In this document: one piece after another, positions 18,393 through 27,275 of the stretch | Layout of the letters: every line of letters begins with the position of its first letter | How positions within the stretch are numbered: position 1 is the stretch's first letter | From: Streptomyces fuscichromogenes | GTDB taxonomy: Bacteria; Actinomycetota; Actinomycetes; Streptomycetales; Streptomycetaceae | NCBI RefSeq assembly: GCF_014645815.1 | Contig: NZ_BMML01000001.1 | Location: forward strand, 250,988 to 314,987 | Reading direction: 5' to 3' | Length of the DNA stretch: 64,000 bases | Translations under genes and position numbers: made by a program | The notes under the pieces: model-generated | Database searches by the model: none | The model's input: the letters and a program-made list of their open reading frames with translations, nothing else | What the model was told of the DNA's origin: nothing

Positions 18393-18977
18393 TCAGAGGC
18401 CGGGGGCACCCCAGACCGGGAACCAGCGGCTGAGGTCCTGCTCGATCCGCAGGTCGCTCGCGAGCGCCGCCTTCACCTGCAGCTCCAGCGCGCTGTCCCG
18501 CCGCTGACCGGATCCGGGCAGCGGCGCGAAGGGATAGAACGTCCCCCGCTTGTAGAGGTAGACGAGCGCGAGGCTGCGCCCGCGCTCGTCCTCGAAGGCG
18601 GCCAGGGAACAGAGCAGCTGCGGGCCGAAGCCGTTGACCTCCATCGAGCTGTTCACCGCGTGCAGGTCGTTGACCAGCTGCGGAAGCTGGTCGGGGGAGC
18701 GCCGCGAGACCAGCCAGGAGTAGCCGAAGTCGTCCTGCCGCAGCTCCACCGGGACCCCGCCGCGGTCCGTGTCCGCGTCGAGGAGCGCCTGGACCTCCCG
18801 GTGGGTCTGCTCGAAGGCCGCGCCCTCCACGGTGGCGAAGCACACCGCGCCCCCGCCGGTGGGCGTGAACCCGGCCGCCGCCTCCAGCGTCAGCGCCGCC
18901 GACGGCAGCGCGAACAACTGGTCGAGATCGGGCGCGACCGGTTTCGTACGGCCCAGCAGGATGTCCAGGAACCCCAT
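18393..18977 (-). CDS. pspAB: PspA-associated protein PspAB-like
   Basis: A 194-residue soluble protein that matches the family annotated as PspA-associated PspAB in actinobacteria (N terminus MGFLDILLGRTKPVAPDLDQLF). It follows htpX directly: the htpX stop lies at 18980-18982 and an alternative GTG start at 18983 would overlap it as GTGA. I use the ATG at 18977 because family members begin MG-x-LD. The conserved pairing with htpX suggests a shared role in membrane stress, but the biochemical function is unknown. Confidence 0.8.
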   Translation of the reverse strand: MGFLDILLGRTKPVAPDLDQLFALPSAALTLEAAAGFTPTGGGAVCFATVEGAAFEQTHREVQALLDADTDRGGVPVELRQDDFGYSWLVSRRSPDQLPQLVNDLHAVNSSMEVNGFGPQLLCSLAAFEDERGRSLALVYLYKRGTFYPFAPLPGSGQRRDSALELQVKAALASDLRIEQDLSRWFPVWGAPGL

Positions 18978-18979
18978 GA

Positions 18980-19900
18980 TCACCCGGCCTTTCCGGGCGT
19001 CGCCGCCTCACCCAGTTCCGCCGAGATCCGCCCCAGCTGCTCCAGCCGCTGCTCCAGGGTCGGGTGGGTGGAGAAGATGCGCTCGATGCCGGGCTCCTTG
19101 CCGGTCGCCGGGGTGAAGTAGAACGCGTTGAAGGCCTGGGCCGTGCGCAGGTCCTTGGTCGGGATCCGGGCGATGTCACCGGAGACCTTGGTGAGCGCCG
19201 ACGCCAGCGCGGAGGGCCGGCCGGTGAGGTGCGCGGCGGCCCGGTCGGCGGCCAGCTCGCGGTACCGGGACAGCGCCCTGATCAGCAGGAAGCTGATCGC
19301 GTACACGGCCGCGGAGACCCCGATGACGGCGGCGAACACGGCGGCGGTGTTCTGGTCCCGCCGGCCGCCCCCGAAGAGCTGGGAGTAGAACGCGAACCGC
19401 ACGATCAGTCCCGCGATCACGCCCAGGAAGGACGCGACCGTGATCACGGCGACGTCCTTGTGCGCCACGTGCGAGAGCTCGTGCGCGAGCACCCCCTCCA
19501 GCTCGGCGGGGTCCAGGCGGCGCAGCAGCCCCGTGGTCACGCAGACCACCGCGTGATCGGGATTCCGCCCGGTCGCGAACGCGTTCGGCATGTCCATCTC
19601 GGAGACGGCGACCACCGGCTTCGGCATGTCGGCGATGGCACACAGCCGGTCCACCACCGCGTGCAGCTCGGGATACTCCTCCCGCTCCACGACCCGGCCG
19701 CGCATGGCGAACATCGCGATCCGGTCGGAGAACCAGAACTGCGCCACGAACATCGCGCCCACCAGGACGACGACCAGCAGCCACGACTTCAGCAACACGA
19801 TCAGCGCGGCAACGAAACCGACGTACAACAACCCGAGCAGGAACAGCGTGACCGTCATCCGCACGGTCAGCCGCCGGTCGCTCCGGAAGCGGCTCTGCAT
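18980..19900 (-). CDS. htpX: Zinc metalloprotease HtpX
   Basis: A 306-residue M48 family membrane protease for quality control of membrane proteins. Two N-terminal spans (about 15-55) are followed by the zinc site HELSH (His140, Glu141, His144) and the third ligand in RYRELAADR. Two more spans lie between them. The start at 19900 is the first that gives the standard HtpX N terminus. A longer in-frame extension to 20008 is unlikely. The gene is translationally linked to pspAB downstream. Confidence 0.95.
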   Translation of the reverse strand: MQSRFRSDRRLTVRMTVTLFLLGLLYVGFVAALIVLLKSWLLVVVLVGAMFVAQFWFSDRIAMFAMRGRVVEREEYPELHAVVDRLCAIADMPKPVVAVSEMDMPNAFATGRNPDHAVVCVTTGLLRRLDPAELEGVLAHELSHVAHKDVAVITVASFLGVIAGLIVRFAFYSQLFGGGRRDQNTAAVFAAVIGVSAAVYAISFLLIRALSRYRELAADRAAAHLTGRPSALASALTKVSGDIARIPTKDLRTAQAFNAFYFTPATGKEPGIERIFSTHPTLEQRLEQLGRISAELGEAATPGKAG

Positions 19901-20035
19901 CTTGCACCACCCCGCAGTCAGGCACTCGCAGTCAGGCACTCGTCCCGCTGTCCAGTGTGCACCTGTCCGGGGCAATGAGGAGGTTCCGAACGTACCTGGT
20001 AGCGGCAAAAGGTCCCTGTGGGACGGCCGCGCCCG

Positions 20036-20296
20036 TCACCGGGTGCCGGACCGGGTCTGTATGTACCCCAGCAGCAGGATCACCGCCGCCACGCAGCCCA
20101 TGACCAGGGCCGTCGACAGCCACGGCGACCGTCGTGGCGCCACCGGCCCCGGGTCCGCCCGGAACGGCGCCGGGTCCGGCGGGTTCTCCTTCCAGCGGGC
20201 GGCCAGCATCCGGGCCCGCGCGGACGGCTCCTTGTGCTCGGCCTGGTCGGCCCACCGCAGATCGAACTCGCGCTCCTCGTCGTCCTGTTGCGCCAT
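20036..20296 (-). CDS. Small single-span membrane protein
   Basis: An 86-residue protein with a charged cytoplasmic N terminus (MAQQDDEEREFDLRWADQ) and one C-terminal membrane span (about 58-80: LSTALVMGCVAAVILLLGY). No domain is recognised. It lies between glnA and htpX on the same strand and follows the glnA terminator, so it is probably transcribed on its own. Confidence 0.75.
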   Translation of the reverse strand: MAQQDDEEREFDLRWADQAEHKEPSARARMLAARWKENPPDPAPFRADPGPVAPRRSPWLSTALVMGCVAAVILLLGYIQTRSGTR

Positions 20297-20338
20297 CCGT
20301 CCCCCCGTTTCGAACGCCAGTACCCAGGCACGATACGA

Positions 20339-20376
20339 CGGCGCCCCCGCCCTGAGAAACAGGAACGGGGGCGCCG
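20339..20376 (-). terminator. glnA transcription terminator
   Basis: An 11-bp perfect outer stem (20339-20349 with 20366-20376) continues into a 4-bp inner stem closing a GAGAAAC-type loop, starting 20 nt after the glnA stop codon. Confidence 0.85.
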
Positions 20377-20395
20377 GCCGCCGGGGAGGCGTCTG

Positions 20396-21805
20396 TCACA
20401 CGTCGAAGTACAGCTCGAACTCGTGCGGGTGCGGACGCAGCTGCAGCGGGGCGATCTCGTTGGTGCGCTTGAAGTCGATCCACGTCTCGATCAGGTCGGG
20501 CGTGAAGACGTCACCGGCGAGCAGGAACTCGTGGTCGCGCTCCAGGGAGTCCAGGACGGCCGGGAGGGAGGTCGGGACCTGGGCGACGTTCGCGTGCTCC
20601 TCGGGAGCCAGCTCGTAGAGGTCCTTGTCGATCGGCTCGGCCGGCTCGATCTTGTTCTTGATGCCGTCGAGGCCCGCGAGGAGCAGAGCCGAGAAGGCCA
20701 GGTACGGGTTGCCGGAGGAGTCGGGCGCGCGGAACTCGACACGCTTGGCCTTCGGGTTCGAACCCGTGATCGGGATACGCATCGCGGCCGAGCGGTTGCG
20801 CTGCGAGTACACCAGGTTGATCGGCGCCTCGAAGCCCGGGACCAGACGGTGGTACGAGTTCACCGTCGGGTTGGTGAACGCGAGCAGCGACGGGGCGTGC
20901 TTGAGGATGCCGCCGATGTAGTAGCGGGCGATGTCCGACAGGCCCGCGTAGCCGGCCTCGTCGTAGAAGAGCGGGGAGCCCCCGGTCCACAGGGACTGGT
21001 GGACGTGCATGCCCGAGCCGTTGTCGCCGAAGATCGGCTTCGGCATGAAGGTCGCGGTCTTGCCGTTGCGCCAGGCCACGTTCTTCACGATGTACTTGAA
21101 GAGCTGGAGGTCGTCGGCGGCGGCGAGCAGCGTGTTGAACTTGTAGTTGATCTCCGCCTGGCCGGCGGTGCCCACCTCGTGGTGCTGGCGCTCGACCTGG
21201 AGGCCGGACTTGGCCAGCTCCAGGGAGATCTCGGCGCGCAGGTCGGCGAAGTGGTCGACCGGCGGGACCGGGAAGTAGCCGCCCTTGTAGCGGACCTTGT
21301 AACCGCGGTTGTCCTCCAGGGCACCGGTGTTCCAGGCGCCGGCCTCGGAGTCGATGTGGTAGAAGGACTCGTTCGCGGAGGTCGCGAAGCGGACGGAGTC
21401 GAAGACGTAGAACTCGGCCTCGGGGCCGAAGTACGCGGTGTCGGCGATACCGGTCGACGCGAGGTACGCCTCCGCCTTCTTCGCCACGTTGCGCGGGTCA
21501 CGGGAGTACTGCTCGCCCGTGATCGGGTCGTGGATGAAGAAGTTGATGTTGAGCGTCTTGTCCCGGCGGAACGAGTCCACCCGGGCGGTCGACAGGTCCG
21601 CGCGCAGCGCCATGTCGGACTCGTGGATCGCCTGGAAACCGCGGATCGACGATCCGTCGAAGGCGAGCTCCTCGTCCGGGTCGAACGCCTCGACGGGCAG
21701 CGTGAAGTGCTGCATGACGCCCGGCAGGTCGCAGAAACGGACGTCGATGAACTTGACGTCCTCGTCCGCGATGAACTTCTTGGCCTCGTCGGCGTTCTGG
21801 AACAT
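20396..21805 (-). CDS. glnA: Type I glutamine synthetase (GSI)
   Basis: A 469-residue dodecameric-type glutamine synthetase, the main enzyme of ammonium assimilation. Landmarks are [10 protein letters not shown] near residue 50, the glutamate loop region [13 protein letters not shown] and the adenylylation loop with Tyr397 in DLYELAPEE. The enzyme should therefore be switched by a GlnE-type adenylyltransferase encoded elsewhere. The ATG at 21805 follows a perfect AGGAGG site. A GlnR-type box lies 100-137 nt upstream. The longer upstream frame to 22219 crosses the promoter and is not used. Confidence 0.98.
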   Translation of the reverse strand: MFQNADEAKKFIADEDVKFIDVRFCDLPGVMQHFTLPVEAFDPDEELAFDGSSIRGFQAIHESDMALRADLSTARVDSFRRDKTLNINFFIHDPITGEQYSRDPRNVAKKAEAYLASTGIADTAYFGPEAEFYVFDSVRFATSANESFYHIDSEAGAWNTGALEDNRGYKVRYKGGYFPVPPVDHFADLRAEISLELAKSGLQVERQHHEVGTAGQAEINYKFNTLLAAADDLQLFKYIVKNVAWRNGKTATFMPKPIFGDNGSGMHVHQSLWTGGSPLFYDEAGYAGLSDIARYYIGGILKHAPSLLAFTNPTVNSYHRLVPGFEAPINLVYSQRNRSAAMRIPITGSNPKAKRVEFRAPDSSGNPYLAFSALLLAGLDGIKNKIEPAEPIDKDLYELAPEEHANVAQVPTSLPAVLDSLERDHEFLLAGDVFTPDLIETWIDFKRTNEIAPLQLRPHPHEFELYFDV

Positions 21806-21904
21806 CCAGCTCCTCCTACTCCCGGCCGTTCCCGTGCCGGGGTGGTAGTTCGTTCGTGCGGCCAGTGCGGTGGCACACGTTGTCCTCGACACTAGGGACG
21901 GGTG

Positions 21905-21942
21905 ATTTCTCGGGCGTGACCCGTTTGTTTCGCTGAAGTTAA
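21905..21942 (-). promoter_or_regulatory. GlnR box of the glnA promoter
   Basis: On the minus strand the sites TTAAC, GAAAC, GTCAC and GAAAT follow each other with exact 6-bp spacers, matching the known GlnR double box (gTnAC-n6-GaAAC-n6-gTnAC-n6-GaAAC) at nearly every position. A possible -10 hexamer TAGTGT (21889-21894) begins ten bases downstream, so bound GlnR would sit where an activator acts. Together with the glnII box this indicates joint nitrogen control. Confidence 0.85.
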
Positions 21943-22016
21943 CCGACTTCGGTTCCACCGTAGCCCGTGGCACCCCGCCGACCCAGGGCCCCGGCCGGGC
22001 CCAGTACCGTGGACGG

Positions 22017-22484
22017 GTGGACAACAGGCAAGCAATCGGATCGTGGCTCTCCGGACCCCGTGCGGCCATGGAAGAGGCCGGTGCGGAGTTCGGGTACCGG
22101 GGCGAGCAGCTGGGTCTGCCCGAGGACGGACCGGGCTCCATCGCCCGTCCGGGGCGGCGGCTCGGTGCGCTGGTCGTGGACTGGGCGCTGTGCGTGTTGA
22201 TCGCATACGGCCTGATCACCGACGGCTACACCCCGGCGACCGGCAACTGGGCCCTGCTCGTCTTCCTCGCCCTGGGCGTCCTGACGGTCGGTACGCTCGG
22301 GTTCACGCCGGGTAAGCGGCTGTTCCGGCTGCGGGTGGTCGGCGTCGACACCGGCCGCGTGCAGCCGCTGCGCGCACTGGCCCGCACGGTGCTGCTGTGC
22401 CTCGCGATCCCGGCGCTGGTCTGGGACCGGGACGGCAGGGGCCTGCACGACCGGCTGGCGAAGACCGTAGAGGTGCGTATGTAG
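22017..22484 (+). CDS. RDD family membrane protein
   Basis: A 155-residue protein with the RDD signature: [20 protein letters not shown] gives the R and D of the first helix, [13 protein letters not shown] lies between spans, and [14 protein letters not shown] follows the last span. Three membrane helices are likely. Some RDD proteins are ion antiporters, but the role here is unknown. The GTG start at 22017 lies 212 nt from the divergent glnA start. The position next to glnA is conserved across actinobacteria. A dispersed repeat begins eight bases after the stop. Confidence 0.9.
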   Translation: MDNRQAIGSWLSGPRAAMEEAGAEFGYRGEQLGLPEDGPGSIARPGRRLGALVVDWALCVLIAYGLITDGYTPATGNWALLVFLALGVLTVGTLGFTPGKRLFRLRVVGVDTGRVQPLRALARTVLLCLAIPALVWDRDGRGLHDRLAKTVEVRM

Positions 22485-22492
22485 GTGCGGGT

Positions 22493-22604
22493 CACATAGC
22501 TGCGGGCAGGCGTGCCGCAGGGCGGCACGGGTGGGCGCTGGGGGTCCCCCCGGCCGAAGGCTGGGGGAGGCACCCGGCAAGCGCCGGTGAGCGTCCCCAC
22601 CCCC
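22493..22604 (+). repeat. Long dispersed repeat, copy interrupted by a 32-nt palindrome
   Basis: The first 46 nt (22493-22538, starting CACATAGCTGCGGGCAGG) match 61252-61297 base for base by eye. The right part (22571-22604, starting CACCCGGCAAGCGCCGG) matches 61303-61336 with one change. Between them this copy carries a 32-nt GC palindrome where the other copy has only AGCGG. The unit contains inner inverted repeats (GCCGCAGGGCGGC) and could fold as a terminator for the RDD gene. It marks the left edge of the whiE block. Confidence 0.85.
22539..22570 (+). repeat. 32-nt palindromic element inserted in a larger repeat
   Basis: Sequence TGGGGGTCCCCCCGGCCGAA followed by GGCTGGGGGAGG. A 30/32 identical copy lies inside lipB (34870-34901, minus strand). 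Comparison with the uninterrupted repeat at 61252 shows that this stretch is an addition at this site. Confidence 0.85.
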
Positions 22605-22623
22605 GGCCCGCCCCCACCCCGGC

Positions 22624-24273
22624 TCACCTCCTCCGCAGTACCCGCGCCAGTACCTCCCGCAGCTCTCCCTCCGGGTCGGGGACCGCGCCCTCCGAGCGCC
22701 ATGCCACGAACCCGTCCGGCCGCACCAGCACCGCCCCGTCCGCCGTCGTACCGTGCGCGGCCGCCCAGTCGCCGCCCTCCGCGTCGTACACGAGATCGGC
22801 CGCGGACCCCGCCGCCCCGACGCGGTACGTGTCCAGCCGCAGCCGCTCCGTGTCCGCGATCCGCCGCGCCGCCGCATGCCAGGCCGCGCCCCCGGCCGAG
22901 TCCGCGTCGCTCAGCAGCACCAGTGAGCGCTCGTAGAGGTCGAGCGTGGACACCCGCTGCCCCTCCCGGCGCACCCACAGGTGCGGCGCCCGGCTGCCCG
23001 GCTGGCCGGTGAGGTTCATCCCGTCGGGTACCAGCGGGTGCTCCGGGTCGGCCCCGATGACCGCCCCCTTCGGGTACCGGTAGCCGAGGACGATGTTGAG
23101 GATGCCGCCCCGCTTGCCCGCGCCGATGCCGGGGGCCGGCGCGAAGCCGGGGTGGCTGTGCTCGACGGAGCGGGCGGAGGCGCGGGCGCTGGTGGCGTGG
23201 GCGACCGGGCGGCGTTCGGCGTCGTAGGAGTCCAGGAGCCCCGGGCCGGCCCAGCCGTCGAGCACCGCCGCCAGCTTCCAGGCCAGGTTGTGGGCGTCCT
23301 GGATGCCGGTGTTGGAGCCGAAGGCCCCGGTCGGGGACATCTCGTGCGCGGAGTCGCCGGCCAGGAAGACCCGCCCGGACGAGTACCGTTCGGCGACCCG
23401 TTCGGCCGCCCGCCAGGACGCGCGGCCGGTGATCTCGACATCGAGGCCGGGGACGCCGACCGCCCGGCGGATGTGCCGGGTGAGCCGCTCCTCCGTGAAC
23501 TCGTCGAGGGTCTCGCCGCGTTCGGGATGCCAGGGCGCGTGGAAGACCCAGCGCTCCTTGTTGTCGACGGGGAGCAGGGCGCCGTCCGCCTCCGGGTCGG
23601 TCAGGTAGCAGCAGATGAAGCGGCGGTCGCCGACCGTGTTCTGGAGCAGCTTGGAGCGGAAGGTGATGCTGACGTTCGCGAACAGGTCGCCGGGACCCTC
23701 CTGGCCGATGCCGAGCCGGCCGCGGACCGGGGAGCGCGGCCCGTCGGCCGCGACCAGGTAGTCCGCACGGACGGTGTACATCCGGTCGGAGTCACGGTCA
23801 CGGACGTACGCCGTCACTCCTTCGGGGCCCTGCTCGAAGGACTCCATCTCGTGGAAGTAGCGCAGCTCGCCGGTGAGGGACTCGGCCGCCCGGCGGAGCA
23901 CCGGTTCGAGGTCGTTCTGGCTGCACAGGCACCAGCCCGTCGGGCTGAACCTCGCCAGTCCGCCGCCGGGATCGATCTCCTTGAACAGCCACTCGCCGGC
24001 GTCGCCGACCAGCGTCGGGGTCTGCAGGATGCCGTGGTTGTCGGCGAGCAGGGAGGCCGCGGCCTTGATGTCCGGCTCGATGCCCGCTCTCCGGAACAGC
24101 TCCATCGTCCGCACGTTGTTGCCCCGGCCACGTGGGTGGATCGAGGTCCCGGAGTGTCTCTCGACGAGCATGTGGCGGACGCCGAGACGGCCCAGGAAGA
24201 GGGACATGGACAGGCCCACGAGGGAGCCGCCCACCACGAGGACGGGGACCTGGTGATCGGTTCGCTGCTGCAT
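22624..24273 (-). CDS. whiE-VIII: Spore-pigment FAD-dependent hydroxylase (whiE ORFVIII type)
   Basis: A 549-residue aromatic flavin monooxygenase. The FAD-binding GxGxxG region is VPVLVVGGSLVGLSMSLFLG, the second motif is DYLVAADGPRSPVR and the third is FLAGDSAHEMSPTGAFGSN. It is expected to hydroxylate the polyketide ring late in spore-pigment synthesis. The start at 24273 has GGAG eight bases upstream. As in the S. coelicolor whiE locus, this gene is divergent from the main operon and should have its own late, spore-specific promoter in the 213-nt gap. Confidence 0.93.
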   Translation of the reverse strand: MQQRTDHQVPVLVVGGSLVGLSMSLFLGRLGVRHMLVERHSGTSIHPRGRGNNVRTMELFRRAGIEPDIKAAASLLADNHGILQTPTLVGDAGEWLFKEIDPGGGLARFSPTGWCLCSQNDLEPVLRRAAESLTGELRYFHEMESFEQGPEGVTAYVRDRDSDRMYTVRADYLVAADGPRSPVRGRLGIGQEGPGDLFANVSITFRSKLLQNTVGDRRFICCYLTDPEADGALLPVDNKERWVFHAPWHPERGETLDEFTEERLTRHIRRAVGVPGLDVEITGRASWRAAERVAERYSSGRVFLAGDSAHEMSPTGAFGSNTGIQDAHNLAWKLAAVLDGWAGPGLLDSYDAERRPVAHATSARASARSVEHSHPGFAPAPGIGAGKRGGILNIVLGYRYPKGAVIGADPEHPLVPDGMNLTGQPGSRAPHLWVRREGQRVSTLDLYERSLVLLSDADSAGGAAWHAAARRIADTERLRLDTYRVGAAGSAADLVYDAEGGDWAAAHGTTADGAVLVRPDGFVAWRSEGAVPDPEGELREVLARVLRRR

Positions 24274-24486
24274 CGGGCACTCCAGAGGCGGGTGTTGGTG
24301 CGTCAGGTGCGTCGAAACGTCCATGCCCCGTCCGGACCCCTCCCGGAGGGGTTCCGCGTGCTCAATCACCCACCTGGTTCACGCGAGTCGCGCGCATCCG
24401 AGGACCGGCACAGGATCAAGAAGCGCTGACGCCGCGTCATCGGCGAAGGCGCAGGCCGCTGCCCCAGCGAAGGAGATGTGCGAAGC
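24274..24486. promoter_or_regulatory. Divergent promoter region of the whiE locus
   Basis: This 213-nt gap should hold both whiE promoters. A GC-rich inverted repeat (GGACCCCTCC / GGAGGGGTTCC, about 24334-24355) lies in its middle and could be an operator or a leader hairpin. I could not identify convincing sigma-F or HrdB-type -35/-10 pairs by eye. Confidence 0.5.
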
Positions 24487-25557
24487 ATGACGACGATCTC
24501 GGAAAAGGTTTCGGAAAAGCCGACCCGAACGACCCGCCCGGTGTCGACACGGGTCTCCCAGTCCGTCTTCGACGGCGCCCGGCTCCGGGTCGTCCTGCTG
24601 GTGGAGGTCTACGACGGCGCGCAGCAGCAGTTCCTGGAGGCCTACGAGCAGCTGTGCAGCCAGGTCGCCAAGGTGCCCGGCCACGTCAGCGACCAGCTCT
24701 GCCAGTCGATCGAGAACCCCTCGCAGTGGCTGATCACCAGCGAGTGGGAGAGCGCCCCGCCGTTCCTCGCCTGGGTGAACAGCGAGGAGCACGTGGAGAT
24801 GGTGAAGCCGCTGCACAACTGCGTCCGCGACACCCGCTCGCTCCGCTTCCACGTCGTACGGGAGACCGGCGGCCCGTCGGCGGACGCCGAACGCGTCCTT
24901 CAGGCCCACCCCCGGATGGGCGACGGCGTGATCCGCCACGCGCTCACCTTCACGGTCCGGCCGGGCAGCGAGGCCGAGGTCGCGAGGATCCTCGCCGACT
25001 ACGCCTCGCCCCAGGCGAAGGTCGACGACTCCACCCGGCTCTGCCGTACCTCCCTGTTCATGCACGGAAACCGGGTGGTGCGCGCCATCGAGGTGCGCGG
25101 CGAGCTGATGGCCGCCCTGCGCCACGTCGCCCGGCAGCCCGAGGTGCGGGCCGTCGAGGAGGCCATCAACCCCTACCTGGAACAGGACCGCGACCTCGAC
25201 GACCAGGAGTCCGCACGGGTGTTCTTCACCCGGGCGGCGCTGCCCGCCGTGCACCACGTCGGCGTCGAGGAGCCGGCCGAGGGCGAGCGCCACGCGCTGT
25301 ACTACCCGGCCCGTCCGGGCTGCGGGATGCGGCTCGCGGAACTGCTCGCCCAGCAGGACGAGGCCGCGGCCGACGACCCGGCGAGCCCGGTGCTGCACAG
25401 CACGGTCTTCCAGCGTGACGACGTGGTCGTCCGCCTGGTCGAGCAGCGGCCCGGCACGCCCGCGGACCTCACCCCGGCCCACGCGCTGACCGCCCTGCTG
25501 GACGGCGACGCGGTCCGGATGGAGCTCATCACCGACCGCCGCTCGCCGGACGCCTGA
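24487..25557 (+). CDS. whiE-I: Spore-pigment cluster protein, whiE ORFI/SchA/CurD type
   Basis: A 356-residue protein of the SchA/CurD family found only with spore-pigment polyketide clusters. Its two halves look like repeated ferredoxin-like alpha-beta domains ([20 protein letters not shown] in the first, [19 protein letters not shown] in the second) related to antibiotic monooxygenase-type folds. The catalytic role is unknown. The ATG at 24487 is preferred over the GTG at 24478, which sits too close to the AAGGAG site at 24470-24475. It is the first gene of the plus-strand operon. Confidence 0.9.
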   Translation: MTTISEKVSEKPTRTTRPVSTRVSQSVFDGARLRVVLLVEVYDGAQQQFLEAYEQLCSQVAKVPGHVSDQLCQSIENPSQWLITSEWESAPPFLAWVNSEEHVEMVKPLHNCVRDTRSLRFHVVRETGGPSADAERVLQAHPRMGDGVIRHALTFTVRPGSEAEVARILADYASPQAKVDDSTRLCRTSLFMHGNRVVRAIEVRGELMAALRHVARQPEVRAVEEAINPYLEQDRDLDDQESARVFFTRAALPAVHHVGVEEPAEGERHALYYPARPGCGMRLAELLAQQDEAAADDPASPVLHSTVFQRDDVVVRLVEQRPGTPADLTPAHALTALLDGDAVRMELITDRRSPDA

Positions 25558-25596
25558 CCCTTCACCGTCGCATCACCCCCACGGAGGAACGCAGAC

Positions 25597-26010
25597 ATGC
25601 AGCCCATTCCGAAGATCGTGGACCTCAGCGAGGTCGAGCCCAACACCCGGCGCGGCGGCGATCTGCGCGCCATGCTCACCCCGGCCACGGTGGGTTCCAC
25701 CAGCGGTTTCATGGGTGTGGCCATCGTGCAGCCCGGCGACCGCATCGCCGAGCACTACCACCCGTACTCCGAGGAGTTCGTGTACGTCGTGTGCGGCGAC
25801 ATGGAGGTCGACCTGGACGGCGAACCGCACCCGCTGCGGCCCGAGCAGGGCCTGATGATCCCCATCAACATGAAGCACCGCTTCCGCAACGTGGGCAATG
25901 TCGAGGCCCGGATCGTCTTCCACCTCGGCCCGCTGGCCCCGCGCCCGAGCCAGGGCCACGTCGACACCGAGGAGACGGAAGCCGTCGCCGTGGGGCAGGT
26001 CCGGTCGTGA
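25597..26010 (+). CDS. whiE-II: Spore-pigment cupin protein (whiE ORFII/SchB/CurC type)
   Basis: A 137-residue single-domain cupin. The metal-binding histidines are visible in [16 protein letters not shown] and a second cupin motif in [14 protein letters not shown]. It may act as a small cyclase or isomerase on the nascent polyketide, though family function is not firmly established. The start follows GGAGG, and the stop overlaps the next gene's GTG as GTGA, giving translational coupling to the ketosynthase. Confidence 0.92.
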   Translation: MQPIPKIVDLSEVEPNTRRGGDLRAMLTPATVGSTSGFMGVAIVQPGDRIAEHYHPYSEEFVYVVCGDMEVDLDGEPHPLRPEQGLMIPINMKHRFRNVGNVEARIVFHLGPLAPRPSQGHVDTEETEAVAVGQVRS

Positions 26011-27275
26011 CCCGGCGCGTGGCGGTTACGGGCATAGGCATCGTGGCTCCGGGGGGTGTGGGCGTACCGGCGTTCTGGGATCTGCTCGCCTCGGGCCGGA
26101 CCGCGACGCGCGGCATCACCTTCTTCGACCCCTCGGGCCTCAGGTCGCGGATCGCCGCCGAGTGCGACTTCGACCCGGCGGCGCACGGCCTGGACGCCGA
26201 GGAGATCGAACGGGCGGACCGGTACATACAGTTCGCCCTGGTCGCCGGCGACGAGGCGGTCCGGGACTCCGGGCTCGACCTCGGCCGGGAGGACCCCTGG
26301 CGGATCGGGGTCTCCCTGGGCACGGCGGTCGGCGGCACCACCCGCCTGGAGCACGACTACGTCCTGGTGAGCGGCGCCGGACAGCGCTGGGACGTGGACC
26401 ACCGGCAGGCCCAGCCCCAGCTGCACCGGGCGTTCTCCCCGAGCACCCTGGCCTCCGCGGTGGCGGAACGTTTCGGCGCCCAGGGTCCGGTCCAGACCGT
26501 CTCCACCGGCTGCACCTCCGGCCTGGACGCCGTCGGCTACGCCTTCCACACCGTCCAGGAGGGCCGCGCCGACATCTGCATCGCCGGTGCCTCGGACTCC
26601 CCGATCTCACCGATCACCATGGCCTGCTTCGACGCGATCAAGGCCACCTCCCCCAACAACGACGACCCCGAGCACGCCTCCCGGCCCTTCGACAACCGCC
26701 GCGACGGGTTCGTCATGGGCGAGGGCGGCGCGGTGCTCGTCCTGGAGGAGCTGGAGCACGCCAAGGCCCGCGGCGCGCACATCTACTGCCAGCTCGACGG
26801 CTACGCCACCTTCGGCAACGCCTACCACATGACCGGTCTCACCAGCGAGGGCCTGGAGATGGCCCGCGCCATCGAGACCGCCCTGGACCACGCCCGCCTC
26901 GACCCCACCGCCATCGACTACGTCAACGCGCACGGCTCCGGCACCCGGCAGAACGACCGCCACGAGACCGCCGCCGTGAAGAAGGCGCTCGGACAGCACG
27001 CGTACAGCACGCCCATGAGCTCCATCAAGTCCATGGTGGGCCACTCGCTCGGTGCGATCGGCGCCATCGAGGTCGTCGCCTGTGTGCTCGCCCTGGCCCA
27101 CCAGGTCGTCCCGCCCACCGCGAACTACGAGACCCCCGACCCCGAGTGCGACCTCGACTACGTGCCGCGGGTCGCCCGCGAACGGAAGCTCGGCGGCGTC
27201 CTGTCCGTGGGCAGCGGGTTCGGCGGCTTCCAGTCCGCGGTGATCCTGACCCGGCAGAGAGGACGGACACGATGA
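26007..27275 (+). CDS. whiE-III: Type II PKS ketosynthase alpha subunit (whiE ORFIII)
   Basis: A 422-residue beta-ketoacyl synthase. The active-site nucleophile is Cys169 in [11 protein letters not shown]. The catalytic histidines are in [11 protein letters not shown] and [11 protein letters not shown]. It condenses malonyl units on the ACP and works as a heterodimer with the chain-length factor encoded next. The GTG at 26007 overlaps the cupin stop, and its own stop overlaps the next start as ATGA (27272-27275). Gene order and coupling match the classical minimal PKS. Confidence 0.97.
   Translation: MTRRVAVTGIGIVAPGGVGVPAFWDLLASGRTATRGITFFDPSGLRSRIAAECDFDPAAHGLDAEEIERADRYIQFALVAGDEAVRDSGLDLGREDPWRIGVSLGTAVGGTTRLEHDYVLVSGAGQRWDVDHRQAQPQLHRAFSPSTLASAVAERFGAQGPVQTVSTGCTSGLDAVGYAFHTVQEGRADICIAGASDSPISPITMACFDAIKATSPNNDDPEHASRPFDNRRDGFVMGEGGAVLVLEELEHAKARGAHIYCQLDGYATFGNAYHMTGLTSEGLEMARAIETALDHARLDPTAIDYVNAHGSGTRQNDRHETAAVKKALGQHAYSTPMSSIKSMVGHSLGAIGAIEVVACVLALAHQVVPPTANYETPDPECDLDYVPRVARERKLGGVLSVGSGFGGFQSAVILTRQRGRTR

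Noticed and set aside
20018..21895. A 625-codon plus-strand frame opposite glnA
   Set aside because: Antisense shadow of glnA with repetitive Val/Gly/Arg composition and no initiation signal.
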